Assembly (NCBI GenBank): GCA_027049085.1
Contig: JALTVH010000153.1
Location: forward strand, 1 to 16,673
Length of the DNA stretch: 16,673 nt
From: Aquificaceae bacterium
Lineage (GTDB): Bacteria; Aquificota; Aquificia; Aquificales; Aquificaceae
Direction of reading: 5' to 3'
A model generated the notes under the pieces. That model was not told where the DNA came from. It did not search any database and was given only the letters and a program-made list of their open reading frames with translations. Position numbers and translations under genes: made by a program. Shown piece after piece: positions 1 to 7,425 of the stretch. Each line of letters opens with the position of its first letter. The first letter of the stretch is position 1.

Positions 1-1448
1 TCCCCGTCAAGGACGTGTTTATAAGGATCTCCGCAGAAGGGGAGGTCCTCATAAGGGGACCTAACGTTATGAAAGGGTACTGGAAGAGAGAGAAGGAAAC
101 GAGGGAGGCAATACGCTACGGTTGGCTTCACACAGGAGACCTTGGATACACGGACGAGGACGGTTACCTGTACATAACGGGAAGGAAGAAGGAGCTTATA
201 GTCCTTGGAACCGGCAAAAATGTCTTTCCGGAAGAGATCGAGAACATGATAATCAGGGAAGGCGACCTCATTAAAGAGGTCGGTGTTTTTGAGATGAACG
301 GAAAGCTCCACGCGGTTGTTTTTCCGGATTACGAGAAGGCAAGGGAGAGGGGAATTGTTAACCTCCAGGAAACGATCAAGTGGGAGGTTATAGACAGAGT
401 CAACAGGAAACTTCCCGAGTGGAAGAGGGTGGTTGGACTCAGGCTCACAGAGGGCGAGCTCCCCAAAACGCGCCTTGGCAAACTCAAGAGGTTCCTCCTT
501 CCAGAACTCTACAGGGTTGAGTCAAGGGAAAAGAAGGAAGAAGAGGACATATCAATCCTTGAAACTGAGGAGGGAGCTCTGATTGCCAGCTACCTTGAAA
601 AAGAGACAGGACAGAAGGTCTTTCCATCCCACCATATTGAGCTTGACCTTGGCCTTGACTCTCTGGGAAAAGTTGAGCTTATGAGCTTCCTTGAAAAGTC
701 CTTTGGTGTTCACATGAGGGAGGAAGACCTCCTCCTTCACCCCACCGTCAAAGACATAGTTGAGCTCGTCAAAAAGCAGAAATTCAGGGTCGGGAGTGCT
801 GAGGTTTCCTGGAAGGCAATCCTTGAGGAAGCTCAACCCGTAAACCTCCCGGATCACAGAACTATCTTTAGATTGGGCAGGACGGTTCTTAAAGCATTCT
901 TCAAACTTTACAACAGGGCTGAAATTGAGGGAACTGAGAACCTCCCTCCAAAGCCCTTTATCCTTGCACCGAACCATGCAAGCTACATTGACGCCTTTGT
1001 ACTTGGCTCTCTTCTACCCGAAGAGACAGCCAGAGATACTTTTTTCCTTGGAGAGGAGACATACTTCCGCAACCCGATAACCTCCCTTTTTGGCAGGCTT
1101 GCTCACGTGATAACGGTCAATATCAATAAAAAGCTCAAGGAATCCCTTCAGAAGACGGCCTGGGCACTCAGGCTCGGGAAAGTTGTAGTCATCTTTCCAG
1201 AAGGGGCAAGAACAAGAGACGGCAGGCTCCTTGAGTTTAAAAAGGGTGTAGCCATTCTTTCAAAAGAAATGAATATACCCGTTGTGCCTGTTGGGATTTC
1301 CGGAACTTATGAATCAATGTCCGTATATGACAAGTTTCCAAAACCGGCCAAGATAAGGATCCGCATTGGGAAGCCTATTTACCCTGAGGGAAAGGATTAT
1401 GATAGTATTACAGAGGAAATAAGGAAGGAGGTGGAAAGGCTCCTTTGA
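1..1448 (+). CDS. Acyl-ACP/acyl-CoA synthetase - acyl carrier - PlsC acyltransferase fusion (5' end missing)
   Basis: The reading frame is open to the left edge, so the start lies upstream and GTG at 15 is only an internal codon. Numbering residues from that codon, three domains are visible. First is the C-terminal part of an ANL adenylating enzyme: GWLHTGDLG near 36-44, GRKKELI near 56-62 and the lysine-bearing LPKTRLGK near 149-156. Second is an acyl carrier domain (about 180-255) with the phosphopantetheine serine at residue 216 in LGLDSLG. Third is a PlsC-type glycerolipid acyltransferase (about 285-477) with NHASYID (972-992) and FPEGART (1194-1214), then a VPVVPVGISG motif. The inferred role is to activate free fatty acids, hold the acyl group on a built-in carrier and transfer it to a (lyso)phospholipid, as in Aas-type enzymes. 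The exact substrate is not visible. The stop overlaps the next start (TTGA). Confidence 0.9.
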   Translation, partial: PVKDVFIRISAEGEVLIRGPNVMKGYWKREKETREAIRYGWLHTGDLGYTDEDGYLYITGRKKELIVLGTGKNVFPEEIENMIIREGDLIKEVGVFEMNGKLHAVVFPDYEKARERGIVNLQETIKWEVIDRVNRKLPEWKRVVGLRLTEGELPKTRLGKLKRFLLPELYRVESREKKEEEDISILETEEGALIASYLEKETGQKVFPSHHIELDLGLDSLGKVELMSFLEKSFGVHMREEDLLLHPTVKDIVELVKKQKFRVGSAEVSWKAILEEAQPVNLPDHRTIFRLGRTVLKAFFKLYNRAEIEGTENLPPKPFILAPNHASYIDAFVLGSLLPEETARDTFFLGEETYFRNPITSLFGRLAHVITVNINKKLKESLQKTAWALRLGKVVVIFPEGARTRDGRLLEFKKGVAILSKEMNIPVVPVGISGTYESMSVYDKFPKPAKIRIRIGKPIYPEGKDYDSITEEIRKEVERLL

Positions 1449-2056
1449 GGACCCCGATCTTCAAGGCACTCCTTCTTGTTGGATCACCCCTTGCCTTTGC
1501 CCTTGAGGGAGGTTACGGTTACTTTGCCTTTCAGGTTAACATCCTCGGTGCTCAGGCAATAGGTGATAAAGTTGAGGCAAAGGGCTATCCTGCACCACCG
1601 GCAAACTGCCTTGACCTTGTAGGAGGTGGTAGCTGGCTTTATAAAAGGTTTGCAATTGAGATTGAAGGAGGGGGGATCTGCGGTGGTGAAAGGAAGATTA
1701 GGGGAAAATACGAATCTCTGTACGAGGGTTCATTCCTCGTCCTTTCGGGAAGCTACCAGGTCATAAGGGATAAAAGGAATCTGCTTATGGTAGGAGCTGG
1801 TCTTGGCGGTGCGTCCCTTGCTGTTAATGTAAGGGACAGGGATTCCAGAAATGGCGACTTCTTTACCCACTATATAGCACAGTCCTCCGGAAGCATACTC
1901 AAGGGCGGGATATCCTATGTCCGAAAGGCAGGAAAGGTTCTTATTACCCTCCAGGGTGGAGCTATACAGCCCATCACAGGCTTAACAATAGAAGGAGAGA
2001 AGCTGGGAACGTCCTTTTTTATCAGGCTGGGACTCGGTTTCGGTTACTGGTTGTAA
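1445..2056 (+). CDS. Small outer-membrane beta-barrel-like protein (203 aa)
   Basis: I do not recognise the family. The likely start is TTG at 1445, overlapping the previous stop, with a strong ribosome-binding site GGAGGTG at 1427-1433. The N-terminus reads as a signal peptide: a short basic start, a hydrophobic stretch about residues 6-19, and a cleavage site after AFA near residue 19. The mature protein is made of short alternating, Gly-rich, aromatic strands separated by polar turns, and ends FFIRLGLGFGYWL. That resembles the last strand of a small 8-stranded barrel, although the final residue is Leu rather than the classic Phe. Cysteines at 55 and 79 could form a disulfide. Its position directly after a phospholipid acyltransferase gene suggests an envelope role, but no function can be assigned. 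Confidence 0.75.
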   Translation: MRTPIFKALLLVGSPLAFALEGGYGYFAFQVNILGAQAIGDKVEAKGYPAPPANCLDLVGGGSWLYKRFAIEIEGGGICGGERKIRGKYESLYEGSFLVLSGSYQVIRDKRNLLMVGAGLGGASLAVNVRDRDSRNGDFFTHYIAQSSGSILKGGISYVRKAGKVLITLQGGAIQPITGLTIEGEKLGTSFFIRLGLGFGYWL

Positions 2057-2059
2057 AAT
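2054..2059 (+). promoter_or_regulatory. Candidate -10 box (TAAAAT) for the Fur-family gene, possibly leaderless
   Basis: TAAAAT matches five of six consensus bases and lies 7 nt before ATG 2067, overlapping the previous stop codon. A transcript starting at the normal distance would begin at or next to the start codon. No ribosome-binding site and no clear -35 box is visible. AT-rich hexamers also occur by chance, so this is a moderate call. Confidence 0.4.
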
Positions 2060-2066
2060 ATCAGCA

Positions 2067-2516
2067 ATGAGTATCAATCTCAACGAGATCAAAAGAGAAT
2101 TTACCAAGTTCCTAAAAAGAAAAAACATGAAGGTAACTCAGAGCAGGCTTGATCTCATAGATCTGATAGCAGACTACGGAAAGCACTTTGAGGTTGAAGA
2201 GCTCGTCAACTGGATAGCCATGCAGAGCGATAAAACCGTCTCAAGATCCACAATTTATAGGACGATCAAACTCCTTCAGGAGTTCGGCGTGATCAAGGAA
2301 GTAATCAAACAGGGAAGCAGAACCATATATGAGTTTGTTGCTGGAAAGGCGCACCACGATCACCTGGTGTGCGTTGAGTGCGGAAAGATCATTGAGTTTG
2401 TCAATGAGGATATAGAAAAGCTACAGGATGAGGTCTGCGACCAGTACGACTTTCAGCCCCTTCACCACCGCCTTGAAATATTCGGCATATGTGCGGATTG
2501 CAGAAGAAGGCAATGA
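2067..2516 (+). CDS. Fur-family metal-responsive transcriptional regulator
   Basis: The 149-residue protein has the usual Fur length and layout. The winged helix occupies about residues 1-90, with the recognition helix in SRSTIYRTIKLLQEFGVI. The dimerisation and metal domain follows. HHDHLVC is at 96-102. Two CxxC pairs, C102/C105 and C142/C145, are the structural zinc site typical of the family, and H133/H134 with E137 resemble the regulatory metal site. Members bind DNA as dimers when loaded with Fe(II), Zn or Mn. The sequence does not settle whether this is Fur, PerR or Zur, although HHDHL is most usual in Fur. There is no Shine-Dalgarno sequence before ATG 2067, but a TAAAAT box sits 7 nt upstream. 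The stop overlaps the next start as ATGA. Confidence 0.92.
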   Translation: MSINLNEIKREFTKFLKRKNMKVTQSRLDLIDLIADYGKHFEVEELVNWIAMQSDKTVSRSTIYRTIKLLQEFGVIKEVIKQGSRTIYEFVAGKAHHDHLVCVECGKIIEFVNEDIEKLQDEVCDQYDFQPLHHRLEIFGICADCRRRQ

Positions 2517-2899
2517 TATACGAGAGGAGGACCCAGTTTTACGAAACAGATGCCCAAGGGATAGTACATCATTCCAACTACTTCCGCTACTTTGAAGAGG
2601 CAAGGGGCGAGTTCCTGAGAGATATAGGTATGCCCTACAGCGAGATGAGAAAGCTCGGTTATGAGGTTGTTTTGCTATCAGCCAGCTGTGAATTCAAGAA
2701 GCCCCTTTACTACGATGAGATTGCTACCATAGAGCTGAGGCTAAATAACCTCAACAGGTATGCCTTTGAGTTTGAGTACAGGGTACTGGTTGAGGGTGAG
2801 CTCAGAGCCACAGCACATACCAGGCACTGCGTTGTGAGGGATGGTAAGATAGTATCAATTCCTCAAGAGATAAGAGATAAATTATGCAGTGGCACCTGA
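2513..2899 (+). CDS. YbgC-like acyl-CoA thioesterase (hotdog fold)
   Basis: The 128-residue protein begins MIYERRTQFYETDAQGIVHHSNYFRYFEEARGEF in essence, the hallmark N-terminus of the 4-hydroxybenzoyl-CoA thioesterase/YbgC family. The Asp of ETDAQG, about residue 13, is the expected catalytic aspartate. The rest (EFKKPLYYDE, AFEFEYRV, AHTRHCVV) fits a single hotdog domain of normal length. An upstream in-frame ATG at 2489 would add eight residues. ATG 2513 is preferred because family members start there, AGAAGG lies just upstream, and it gives an ATGA overlap with the Fur gene stop. Family members hydrolyse acyl-CoA or acyl-ACP thioesters. In proteobacteria YbgC is linked to the Tol-Pal envelope locus, but no tol genes are seen here. 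The real substrate is unknown. Confidence 0.88.
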   Translation: MIYERRTQFYETDAQGIVHHSNYFRYFEEARGEFLRDIGMPYSEMRKLGYEVVLLSASCEFKKPLYYDEIATIELRLNNLNRYAFEFEYRVLVEGELRATAHTRHCVVRDGKIVSIPQEIRDKLCSGT

Positions 2900-4203
2900 T
2901 GATCTTTCTCCTGATGGGGGTTATTATGACGGTTTTAGTTTATGCAGAAGAGAAAAAGACCAAGGAAGAGCTATATATAAGGGACCTGCCCAACGGCGCC
3001 AAGCTTATAGTCAAGCCAAGGAAAGACACATCAGCAGTTGCTCTTCATGTATGGTTCAGAGTTGGGTCGGTCTATGAGAAGCACGATGAAAAGGGGATGG
3101 CCCACTTCCTTGAGCACATGCTCTTTAACGGATCAGAGAAGTATCGCTACGGTGAGATGGATATGGTCATTGAGAGCCTCGGCGGGAACATAAACGCTGG
3201 AACCTCAAAGGATTTCACCTACTACCACATTGAGATAGCAAAACCATATTGGAAGCAGGCTCTTGAAGTCCTTTACCAGCTTACAATGAAGCCCCTCCTT
3301 GATGAAAAGATGATAGAAAAGGAAAAGCCCATAGTCATTGAGGAGCTCAGGAGGGGAAAGGACAATCCGACTACAGTTCTGTGGGAAACCTTTGAAAAGA
3401 CTGCCTACAAGGTATCACCCTACCGATTCCCCGTCATAGGCTTTGAGGAAACGATAAGCAGGTTCACGAGGGAGTCCCTACTCAGCTTTTACAGGAACTT
3501 CTACCAGCCAAAGAATATGGCGATAGTTGTGGTGGGAAACGTTGACCCCTCAGAGGTTGAGAGATTTGTAATCAGAACCTTTGGTACGGTTGAGGGACGC
3601 AAGGTCCCTAAGGTGCAGACCCCTTCAGAACCAGACAGGCTTGAAAACAGATTTGTGAAGATTACGGACCCGAGGATCCAGAAGGCATATTGGGTAATAG
3701 CCTGGAATGCACCACCTGCAGGAAAAACCGACTACTACTCTATGGTCATCTTTGACGAGATCGTCGGTGACGGCAGGACCTCTGTCTTTTACAGGGAGCT
3801 GAAAGAGAAAGGGATAGTCTATTCCTTCTTCACAGGAGACCTCGGAAGGCCAAGGGATAACCTTTATGTAATCAGTGCAACCTTTGATCCTGCAAGGTAT
3901 GAAGAGGTCAAAGGAAAGGTTCTTGAGATCCTCACCATGACCTACGAGAACCTAAGCCAGCAGGATGTTAGCCTTGCAAAGAACAAGGCGATCAACTCAA
4001 GGATCTTTGAACAGGAAAAGGTTGAGAGCGAAGCCCATGACATAGGTTACTCTTACACCGTTCTAAGAAACCTTGACTTTTACAGGTACTACGAGAACAA
4101 TCTCTCCAGGGTCAGGAGGGTTGATGTGATGAGGTTCTTTGAGAGGTACATAATGGATAAGACCTACGTTGAAGTTCTGATGGTCCCCGGGGAGAAGAAA
4201 TGA
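2884..4203 (+). CDS. M16-family zinc peptidase, catalytic subunit, exported
   Basis: The protein has 439 residues from ATG 2884, or 434 from ATG 2899. The latter overlaps the previous stop as TGATG, and the sequence does not decide between them. A hydrophobic N-terminus followed by VYAEE looks like a signal peptide, implying a periplasmic enzyme. The inverted zinc motif HFLEH is at 3103-3117 (residues 74-78 from the longer start). The third zinc ligand, a glutamate, lies in VIEELRRGKDNP about 75 residues later. The C-terminal half carries FYRELKEKGIVYSF with the Arg/Tyr pair that binds the substrate peptide in M16 enzymes. The size is that of M16B half-clamshell subunits, which work as dimers. 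Its partner is probably the next gene, whose start overlaps this stop. A role in clearing short peptides or processing exported proteins is inferred. Confidence 0.92.
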   Translation: MQWHLMIFLLMGVIMTVLVYAEEKKTKEELYIRDLPNGAKLIVKPRKDTSAVALHVWFRVGSVYEKHDEKGMAHFLEHMLFNGSEKYRYGEMDMVIESLGGNINAGTSKDFTYYHIEIAKPYWKQALEVLYQLTMKPLLDEKMIEKEKPIVIEELRRGKDNPTTVLWETFEKTAYKVSPYRFPVIGFEETISRFTRESLLSFYRNFYQPKNMAIVVVGNVDPSEVERFVIRTFGTVEGRKVPKVQTPSEPDRLENRFVKITDPRIQKAYWVIAWNAPPAGKTDYYSMVIFDEIVGDGRTSVFYRELKEKGIVYSFFTGDLGRPRDNLYVISATFDPARYEEVKGKVLEILTMTYENLSQQDVSLAKNKAINSRIFEQEKVESEAHDIGYSYTVLRNLDFYRYYENNLSRVRRVDVMRFFERYIMDKTYVEVLMVPGEKK

Positions 4204-5456
4204 TCCCTGCCCTTTTCGTCCTTATCCTTGTACTGCCCATTGCGGGAGGTGCTGCTGTGACTGAGAAGGTTCTATCAAACGGTGTAAAGATACTCATAAA
4301 GGAAACGGAGGGAAAGGGGATTGTCTCGGGCGTTATATTCATCAAGGGTGGAAGACACGGGGAAGAGATCCCCGGAGTTACTCATCTCCTCTTCACTCTT
4401 CTATTAAAAGGAACCAAGAATTACCCAACCTCCTACGACGTTTCCTTTCCTTTTGAAAAGTACGGAGGATACATATACACCTCAAGCGGTGACGACTTTT
4501 CAGAGATAGGCTTTTCCACAAAAATGGAAGGCTTTCCAGAAGCCCTTGAGGTAATCAGGGATCTTATAACAAATCCCCTTCTGCGGGAAAAAGACATTGA
4601 ACGTGAAAGGAAAAACACGGTCATTGCCATCCGCTCAAGGAAGGAAAGAGGTATGGAGCTTGCCTTTGACCACCTTCGTAAACTTACCTACAGAGGTACT
4701 CCCTACGAGATTCACGCCATGGGTACCGAGGAGAGTGTGATGAAGATCCTCAGGGGTGATCTGATGAAAAGGTTTAGGAACATCATGAGAGGCGGGAACG
4801 TGGTAGTTTCCATAGCGGGCGATGTTGATGCAATGGAGGTTCTGGGTTCCCTCGAAAGGACCTTTGGCGAACTCCCATCCGGGGGAAGAAAAGGAAGGTC
4901 GGTTGGAAGACGTATAAAAAAGACTGAGGTCAAGAAAGTAAAGCGGGAAGGCACACAGGCAACAATACTCTGCGCCTTCAACGCTCCTCCCAGAAAAAGC
5001 AAAGATTACTTTGCCTTCAAGGTTCTAACAAGCAGTTTAGGGGACGGAATGACTTCCAAGCTCTTCAGGGAGCTGAGAGAGGAAAAGGGCTACGCCTACG
5101 CAACCTACGCCTTTTACCCCACAAGGCTGATCTCCCCGAGGCTCTTTGCATACGTTGGAACCTCTCCAGAAAAGAAGGAAGACGCCCTCAGGGACCTGCT
5201 TAAGGTTGTAAAGAGCGCAAAGATAACATCGGAAGACCTAAAACTCGCCAAAAACAAGATCGTTGGCGACTTTCTTCTTGACCACCAGACGAGGATAAGA
5301 CAGGCTTGGTATCTGGGCTTTTACGAGGTAATGGGGTTTGGCTGGAAGATGGATGAAAAATACACTGCAAGGATCAGGGCTGTCAAGCTTTCAGATCTTA
5401 AACGAGCAGTCAAAAAATACATTAATCATCATCACTGCATTGTGGTTGAGCCATAA
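4200..5456 (+). CDS. M16-family protein lacking the zinc motif, probable non-catalytic partner
   Basis: This 418-residue protein has the same fold as its upstream neighbour. It starts with a signal peptide (hydrophobic residues 3-18, cleavage likely near AGGAA) followed by VTEKVLSNGVKILIKE, the usual M16 first strand. The place of HxxEH is taken by HLLFT at 4383-4397 (residues 62-66), so the catalytic Glu and second His are missing. The distal Glu region reads NTVIAIRSRKERG and also lacks the expected ligand. The substrate-binding pair is kept in LFRELREEKGYAYATYAF. This is the pattern of the regulatory subunit in heterodimeric M16B peptidases, such as the alpha subunit of mitochondrial processing peptidase. 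The ATGA overlap at 4200-4203 implies translational coupling and roughly equal production of both subunits. Confidence 0.9.
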   Translation: MIPALFVLILVLPIAGGAAVTEKVLSNGVKILIKETEGKGIVSGVIFIKGGRHGEEIPGVTHLLFTLLLKGTKNYPTSYDVSFPFEKYGGYIYTSSGDDFSEIGFSTKMEGFPEALEVIRDLITNPLLREKDIERERKNTVIAIRSRKERGMELAFDHLRKLTYRGTPYEIHAMGTEESVMKILRGDLMKRFRNIMRGGNVVVSIAGDVDAMEVLGSLERTFGELPSGGRKGRSVGRRIKKTEVKKVKREGTQATILCAFNAPPRKSKDYFAFKVLTSSLGDGMTSKLFRELREEKGYAYATYAFYPTRLISPRLFAYVGTSPEKKEDALRDLLKVVKSAKITSEDLKLAKNKIVGDFLLDHQTRIRQAWYLGFYEVMGFGWKMDEKYTARIRAVKLSDLKRAVKKYINHHHCIVVEP

Positions 5457-5457
5457 T

Positions 5458-5463
5458 TAAGAT
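5458..5463 (+). promoter_or_regulatory. Weak candidate -10 box (TAAGAT) before mogA
   Basis: TAAGAT lies 8 nt before ATG 5472, just after the M16 gene stop, and no ribosome-binding site is visible. It matches four of six consensus bases. An alternative CATAAT lies at 5452-5457. Either could give a very short leader. The call is weak. Confidence 0.25.
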
Positions 5464-5471
5464 CTCTCATT

Positions 5472-5999
5472 ATGGATGCGGTTATCGGTGTTCTAACGAT
5501 ATCGGACAGGGCAAGCAGGGGAGAATATGAGGACATTAGCGGAAAAGCTATTATTGAGTATCTTAAGGAAGTGATCAAAACCCCCTTCAGGATAGAGTAC
5601 AGGGTCATCCCTGATGAGAGGGAGCTTATAGAGAAAACCCTCAAGGAGATGACCGACAGCGTCGGATGCAGTCTTATACTCACCACAGGAGGAACAGGTC
5701 CAGCACCAAGGGACGTGACCCCCGAGGCCACCGAGGCTGTCTGCGAGAAGATGCTTCCCGGTTTTGGAGAACTGATGAGAAGGGTATCCCTTGATCAGGT
5801 TCCGACCGCCATACTCTCTCGCCAGACCGCAGGGATCAGGGGCAGCTGTCTGATAATTAACCTCCCAGGAAAACCTCAGTCAATAAGACTATGCCTTGAT
5901 GCAGTTTTTCCAGCGGTTCCCTACTGTATTGATCTGATCGGTGGTGCCTACATTGATACAAAAGAGGAAAGAATTAGGGCTTTCAGACCGGGCAGATAG
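5472..5999 (+). CDS. mogA: Molybdopterin adenylyltransferase
   Basis: This is a MoCF/MogA-domain protein of 175 residues, normal for bacterial MogA. It begins with VLTISDRASRGEYED. TTGGTGPAPRDVTPEA is at about residues 71-86, with Asp81 in the conserved metal/AMP-binding position, and the family C-terminus SCLIINLPGKPQSIRLCL follows. MogA transfers AMP from ATP to molybdopterin, preparing it for molybdenum insertion by MoeA in the cytoplasm. MoaB-type proteins share the fold. The long NLPGKP and C-terminal segment favours MogA, but that distinction is soft. No other molybdenum cofactor gene is nearby. ATG 5472 follows the M16 gene stop by 15 nt and lacks a Shine-Dalgarno sequence. The organism presumably uses molybdo- or tungsto-enzymes. 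Confidence 0.88.
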   Translation: MDAVIGVLTISDRASRGEYEDISGKAIIEYLKEVIKTPFRIEYRVIPDERELIEKTLKEMTDSVGCSLILTTGGTGPAPRDVTPEATEAVCEKMLPGFGELMRRVSLDQVPTAILSRQTAGIRGSCLIINLPGKPQSIRLCLDAVFPAVPYCIDLIGGAYIDTKEERIRAFRPGR

Positions 6000-6011
6000 A
6001 GGTTAAACTAA

Positions 6012-6023
6012 AGAAAGGAGGTG
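6012..6023 (+). promoter_or_regulatory. Near full-length Shine-Dalgarno sequence before the GYD gene
   Basis: AGAAAGGAGGTG is complementary to the usual 3' end of bacterial 16S rRNA over its whole 12 bases, and lies 6 nt before ATG 6030. It rules out the in-frame GTG at 6021, which falls inside it, and fixes the start at 6030. Confidence 0.85.
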
Positions 6024-6029
6024 GAGGAA

Positions 6030-6326
6030 ATGCCTGTATTTGTGATGCTTACAACACTGACCGATGAAGGAGCAAAAACTCTCAAGAACAAGCCCGAAAG
6101 GATCAAGGAGGTTGATCAGGAAGTTATGGACCGTTTCGGTGTCAAGATCATCGCCCAGTACGCTGTAATGGGACCCTACGACTTTGTGAACATCCTTGAG
6201 GCACCGGACAACGACAGCGTGGTCAAGATGGCAATTGAGCTGATCTCAAGGGGTTCAATAAGGACCCTGACCATGCCCGCAATAGAGATTGACAGACTTA
6301 TCTCGGATCTCAAGGACTTATCCTGA
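6030..6326 (+). CDS. GYD-domain protein (98 aa)
   Basis: The start is ATG 6030, set by a very strong ribosome-binding site. The protein MPVFVMLTTLTDEGAKTL... is a single small ferredoxin-like alpha/beta domain of the GYD family. This is seen from VMLTTLTDEG at the start, GVKIIAQYAVMGPYDFVNILEAPD in the middle (MGPYDF is the GYD-like signature) and SIRTLTMPAI near the end. The family is widespread, has no signal peptide or membrane segment, and has no established biochemical role. It resembles dimeric ligand-sensing or stress-type small domains. It sits between mogA and ispG on the same strand, but no functional link to either is evident. Initiation strength suggests an abundant protein. Confidence 0.85.
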   Translation: MPVFVMLTTLTDEGAKTLKNKPERIKEVDQEVMDRFGVKIIAQYAVMGPYDFVNILEAPDNDSVVKMAIELISRGSIRTLTMPAIEIDRLISDLKDLS

Positions 6327-6352
6327 AGAATTTTTAGATTATCTTATTCCTT

Positions 6353-7408
6353 ATGATTGAAAGGCGTAAAACCAGGCAGATTAAGGTCGGTAATGTCCCG
6401 ATCGGTGGGGATGCCCCCATCGTTGTTCAGTCAATGACCTCCACCAAAACCCGTGATGTGGAAAAGACTCTCCTTCAGATAGAAGACCTCCACAGGGCAG
6501 GCTGTGAGATCGTCAGGGTAGCAGTTCCCCATGAAGAGGACGTGCTTGCCCTTGAGGAAATAGTCAAAAAATCACCAATTCCCGTGATAGCGGATATCCA
6601 CTTTGCTCCGAGCTACGCCTTCAGGGCCATGGAGGCTGGCACTCACGGGATCAGAATAAATCCGGGAAACATCGGAAAGGAAGAGGTTGTAAGGGAAATA
6701 GTTGAGGAGGCAAGGCTAAGAGGTGTTGCGGTCAGGATAGGCGTGAACTCCGGTTCCCTTGAGAAGGACCTCCTTGAAAAGTACGGCTATCCAAAGGCAG
6801 AAGCCCTTGCGGAAAGTGCCCTGAGGTGGTCAGAAAAGTTTGAGAAGTGGGGCTTTTCCAACTTCAAGGTCTCTATTAAAGGATCTGATGTCCTTGAAAA
6901 CGTGAGGGCAAACACCATCTTTGCCTCCGAAACAGATATACCCCTTCATATTGGGATAACCGAGGCAGGCTGGGGAAATAAGGGCATGATCAAATCTGCG
7001 GTCGGGATAGGGATACTCCTTTACAGAGGAATAGGCGACACCGTAAGGGTCTCACTGACCGATGACCCTGTTGTTGAGGTGGAAACCGCCTATGAGATCT
7101 TGAAGTCTCTCGGTCTCAGGAGAAAAGGAATAGAGATAGTTGCCTGCCCGACCTGCGGGAGGATTGAGGTTGATCTTCCCAAGGTCATTGATGAGGTTGA
7201 GGCGAGCCTCAGGCACGTAGATAAACCCCTGAAGGTTGCAATAATGGGCTGTGTTGTAAATGCAATAGGCGAGGCGAGGGAGGCTGACATAGGGCTTGCC
7301 TGCGGAAAGGGCTTTGCATGGATATTTAAAGAGGGAAAACCCATAAGAAAGGTTGACGAGAAGGAGATGGGCAAAGAGCTCCTCTCCGAGATTGAGAAAA
7401 TGGTTTAA
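6353..7408 (+). CDS. ispG: (E)-4-hydroxy-3-methylbut-2-enyl-diphosphate synthase
   Basis: The 351-residue protein matches IspG (GcpE) along its whole length. The N-terminal TIM barrel includes GGDAPIVVQSMTSTKTRDV (19-36), HRAGCEIVRVAVP, PVIADIHFAPSYA and GIRINPGNIG. The C-terminal iron-sulfur domain has CPTCGR (C265, C268) and MGCVVNAIGEARE (C300, E307), the three Cys and one Glu that hold the [4Fe-4S] cluster. The enzyme reduces methylerythritol cyclodiphosphate to HMBPP, the penultimate step of the MEP isoprenoid pathway, in the cytoplasm with a ferredoxin or flavodoxin donor. ATG 6353 has no Shine-Dalgarno sequence. The preceding 26 bases are AT-rich and may hold a promoter (TATCTT at 6340-6345 is the best-placed but weak -10). 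No other MEP pathway gene is present in the window. Confidence 0.97.
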   Translation: MIERRKTRQIKVGNVPIGGDAPIVVQSMTSTKTRDVEKTLLQIEDLHRAGCEIVRVAVPHEEDVLALEEIVKKSPIPVIADIHFAPSYAFRAMEAGTHGIRINPGNIGKEEVVREIVEEARLRGVAVRIGVNSGSLEKDLLEKYGYPKAEALAESALRWSEKFEKWGFSNFKVSIKGSDVLENVRANTIFASETDIPLHIGITEAGWGNKGMIKSAVGIGILLYRGIGDTVRVSLTDDPVVEVETAYEILKSLGLRRKGIEIVACPTCGRIEVDLPKVIDEVEASLRHVDKPLKVAIMGCVVNAIGEAREADIGLACGKGFAWIFKEGKPIRKVDEKEMGKELLSEIEKMV

Positions 7409-7425
7409 ATTATCAGAGGGTAAGG

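Noticed and set aside
552..977. 141-codon open frame on the - strand inside the lipid enzyme gene
   Set aside because: It lies wholly within the carrier/acyltransferase coding sequence, has no ribosome-binding site or recognisable domain, and its composition is that of an antisense shadow.
4383..4397. Loss of HxxEH as a sign that the second M16 gene is a pseudogene
   Set aside because: The frame is intact over 418 codons, the substrate-binding region and signal peptide are kept, and non-catalytic partners are normal in M16B.
6021..6029. GTG start for the GYD protein
   Set aside because: The GTG begins inside the Shine-Dalgarno sequence itself; ATG 6030 has proper spacing and the family-typical N-terminus.
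6313..6335. Possible terminator after the GYD gene: AGGA-CTTA-TCCT hairpin followed by five T
   Set aside because: The stem is only four base pairs, lies six nt before a short T run and is partly within the coding sequence. It is too weak to call.
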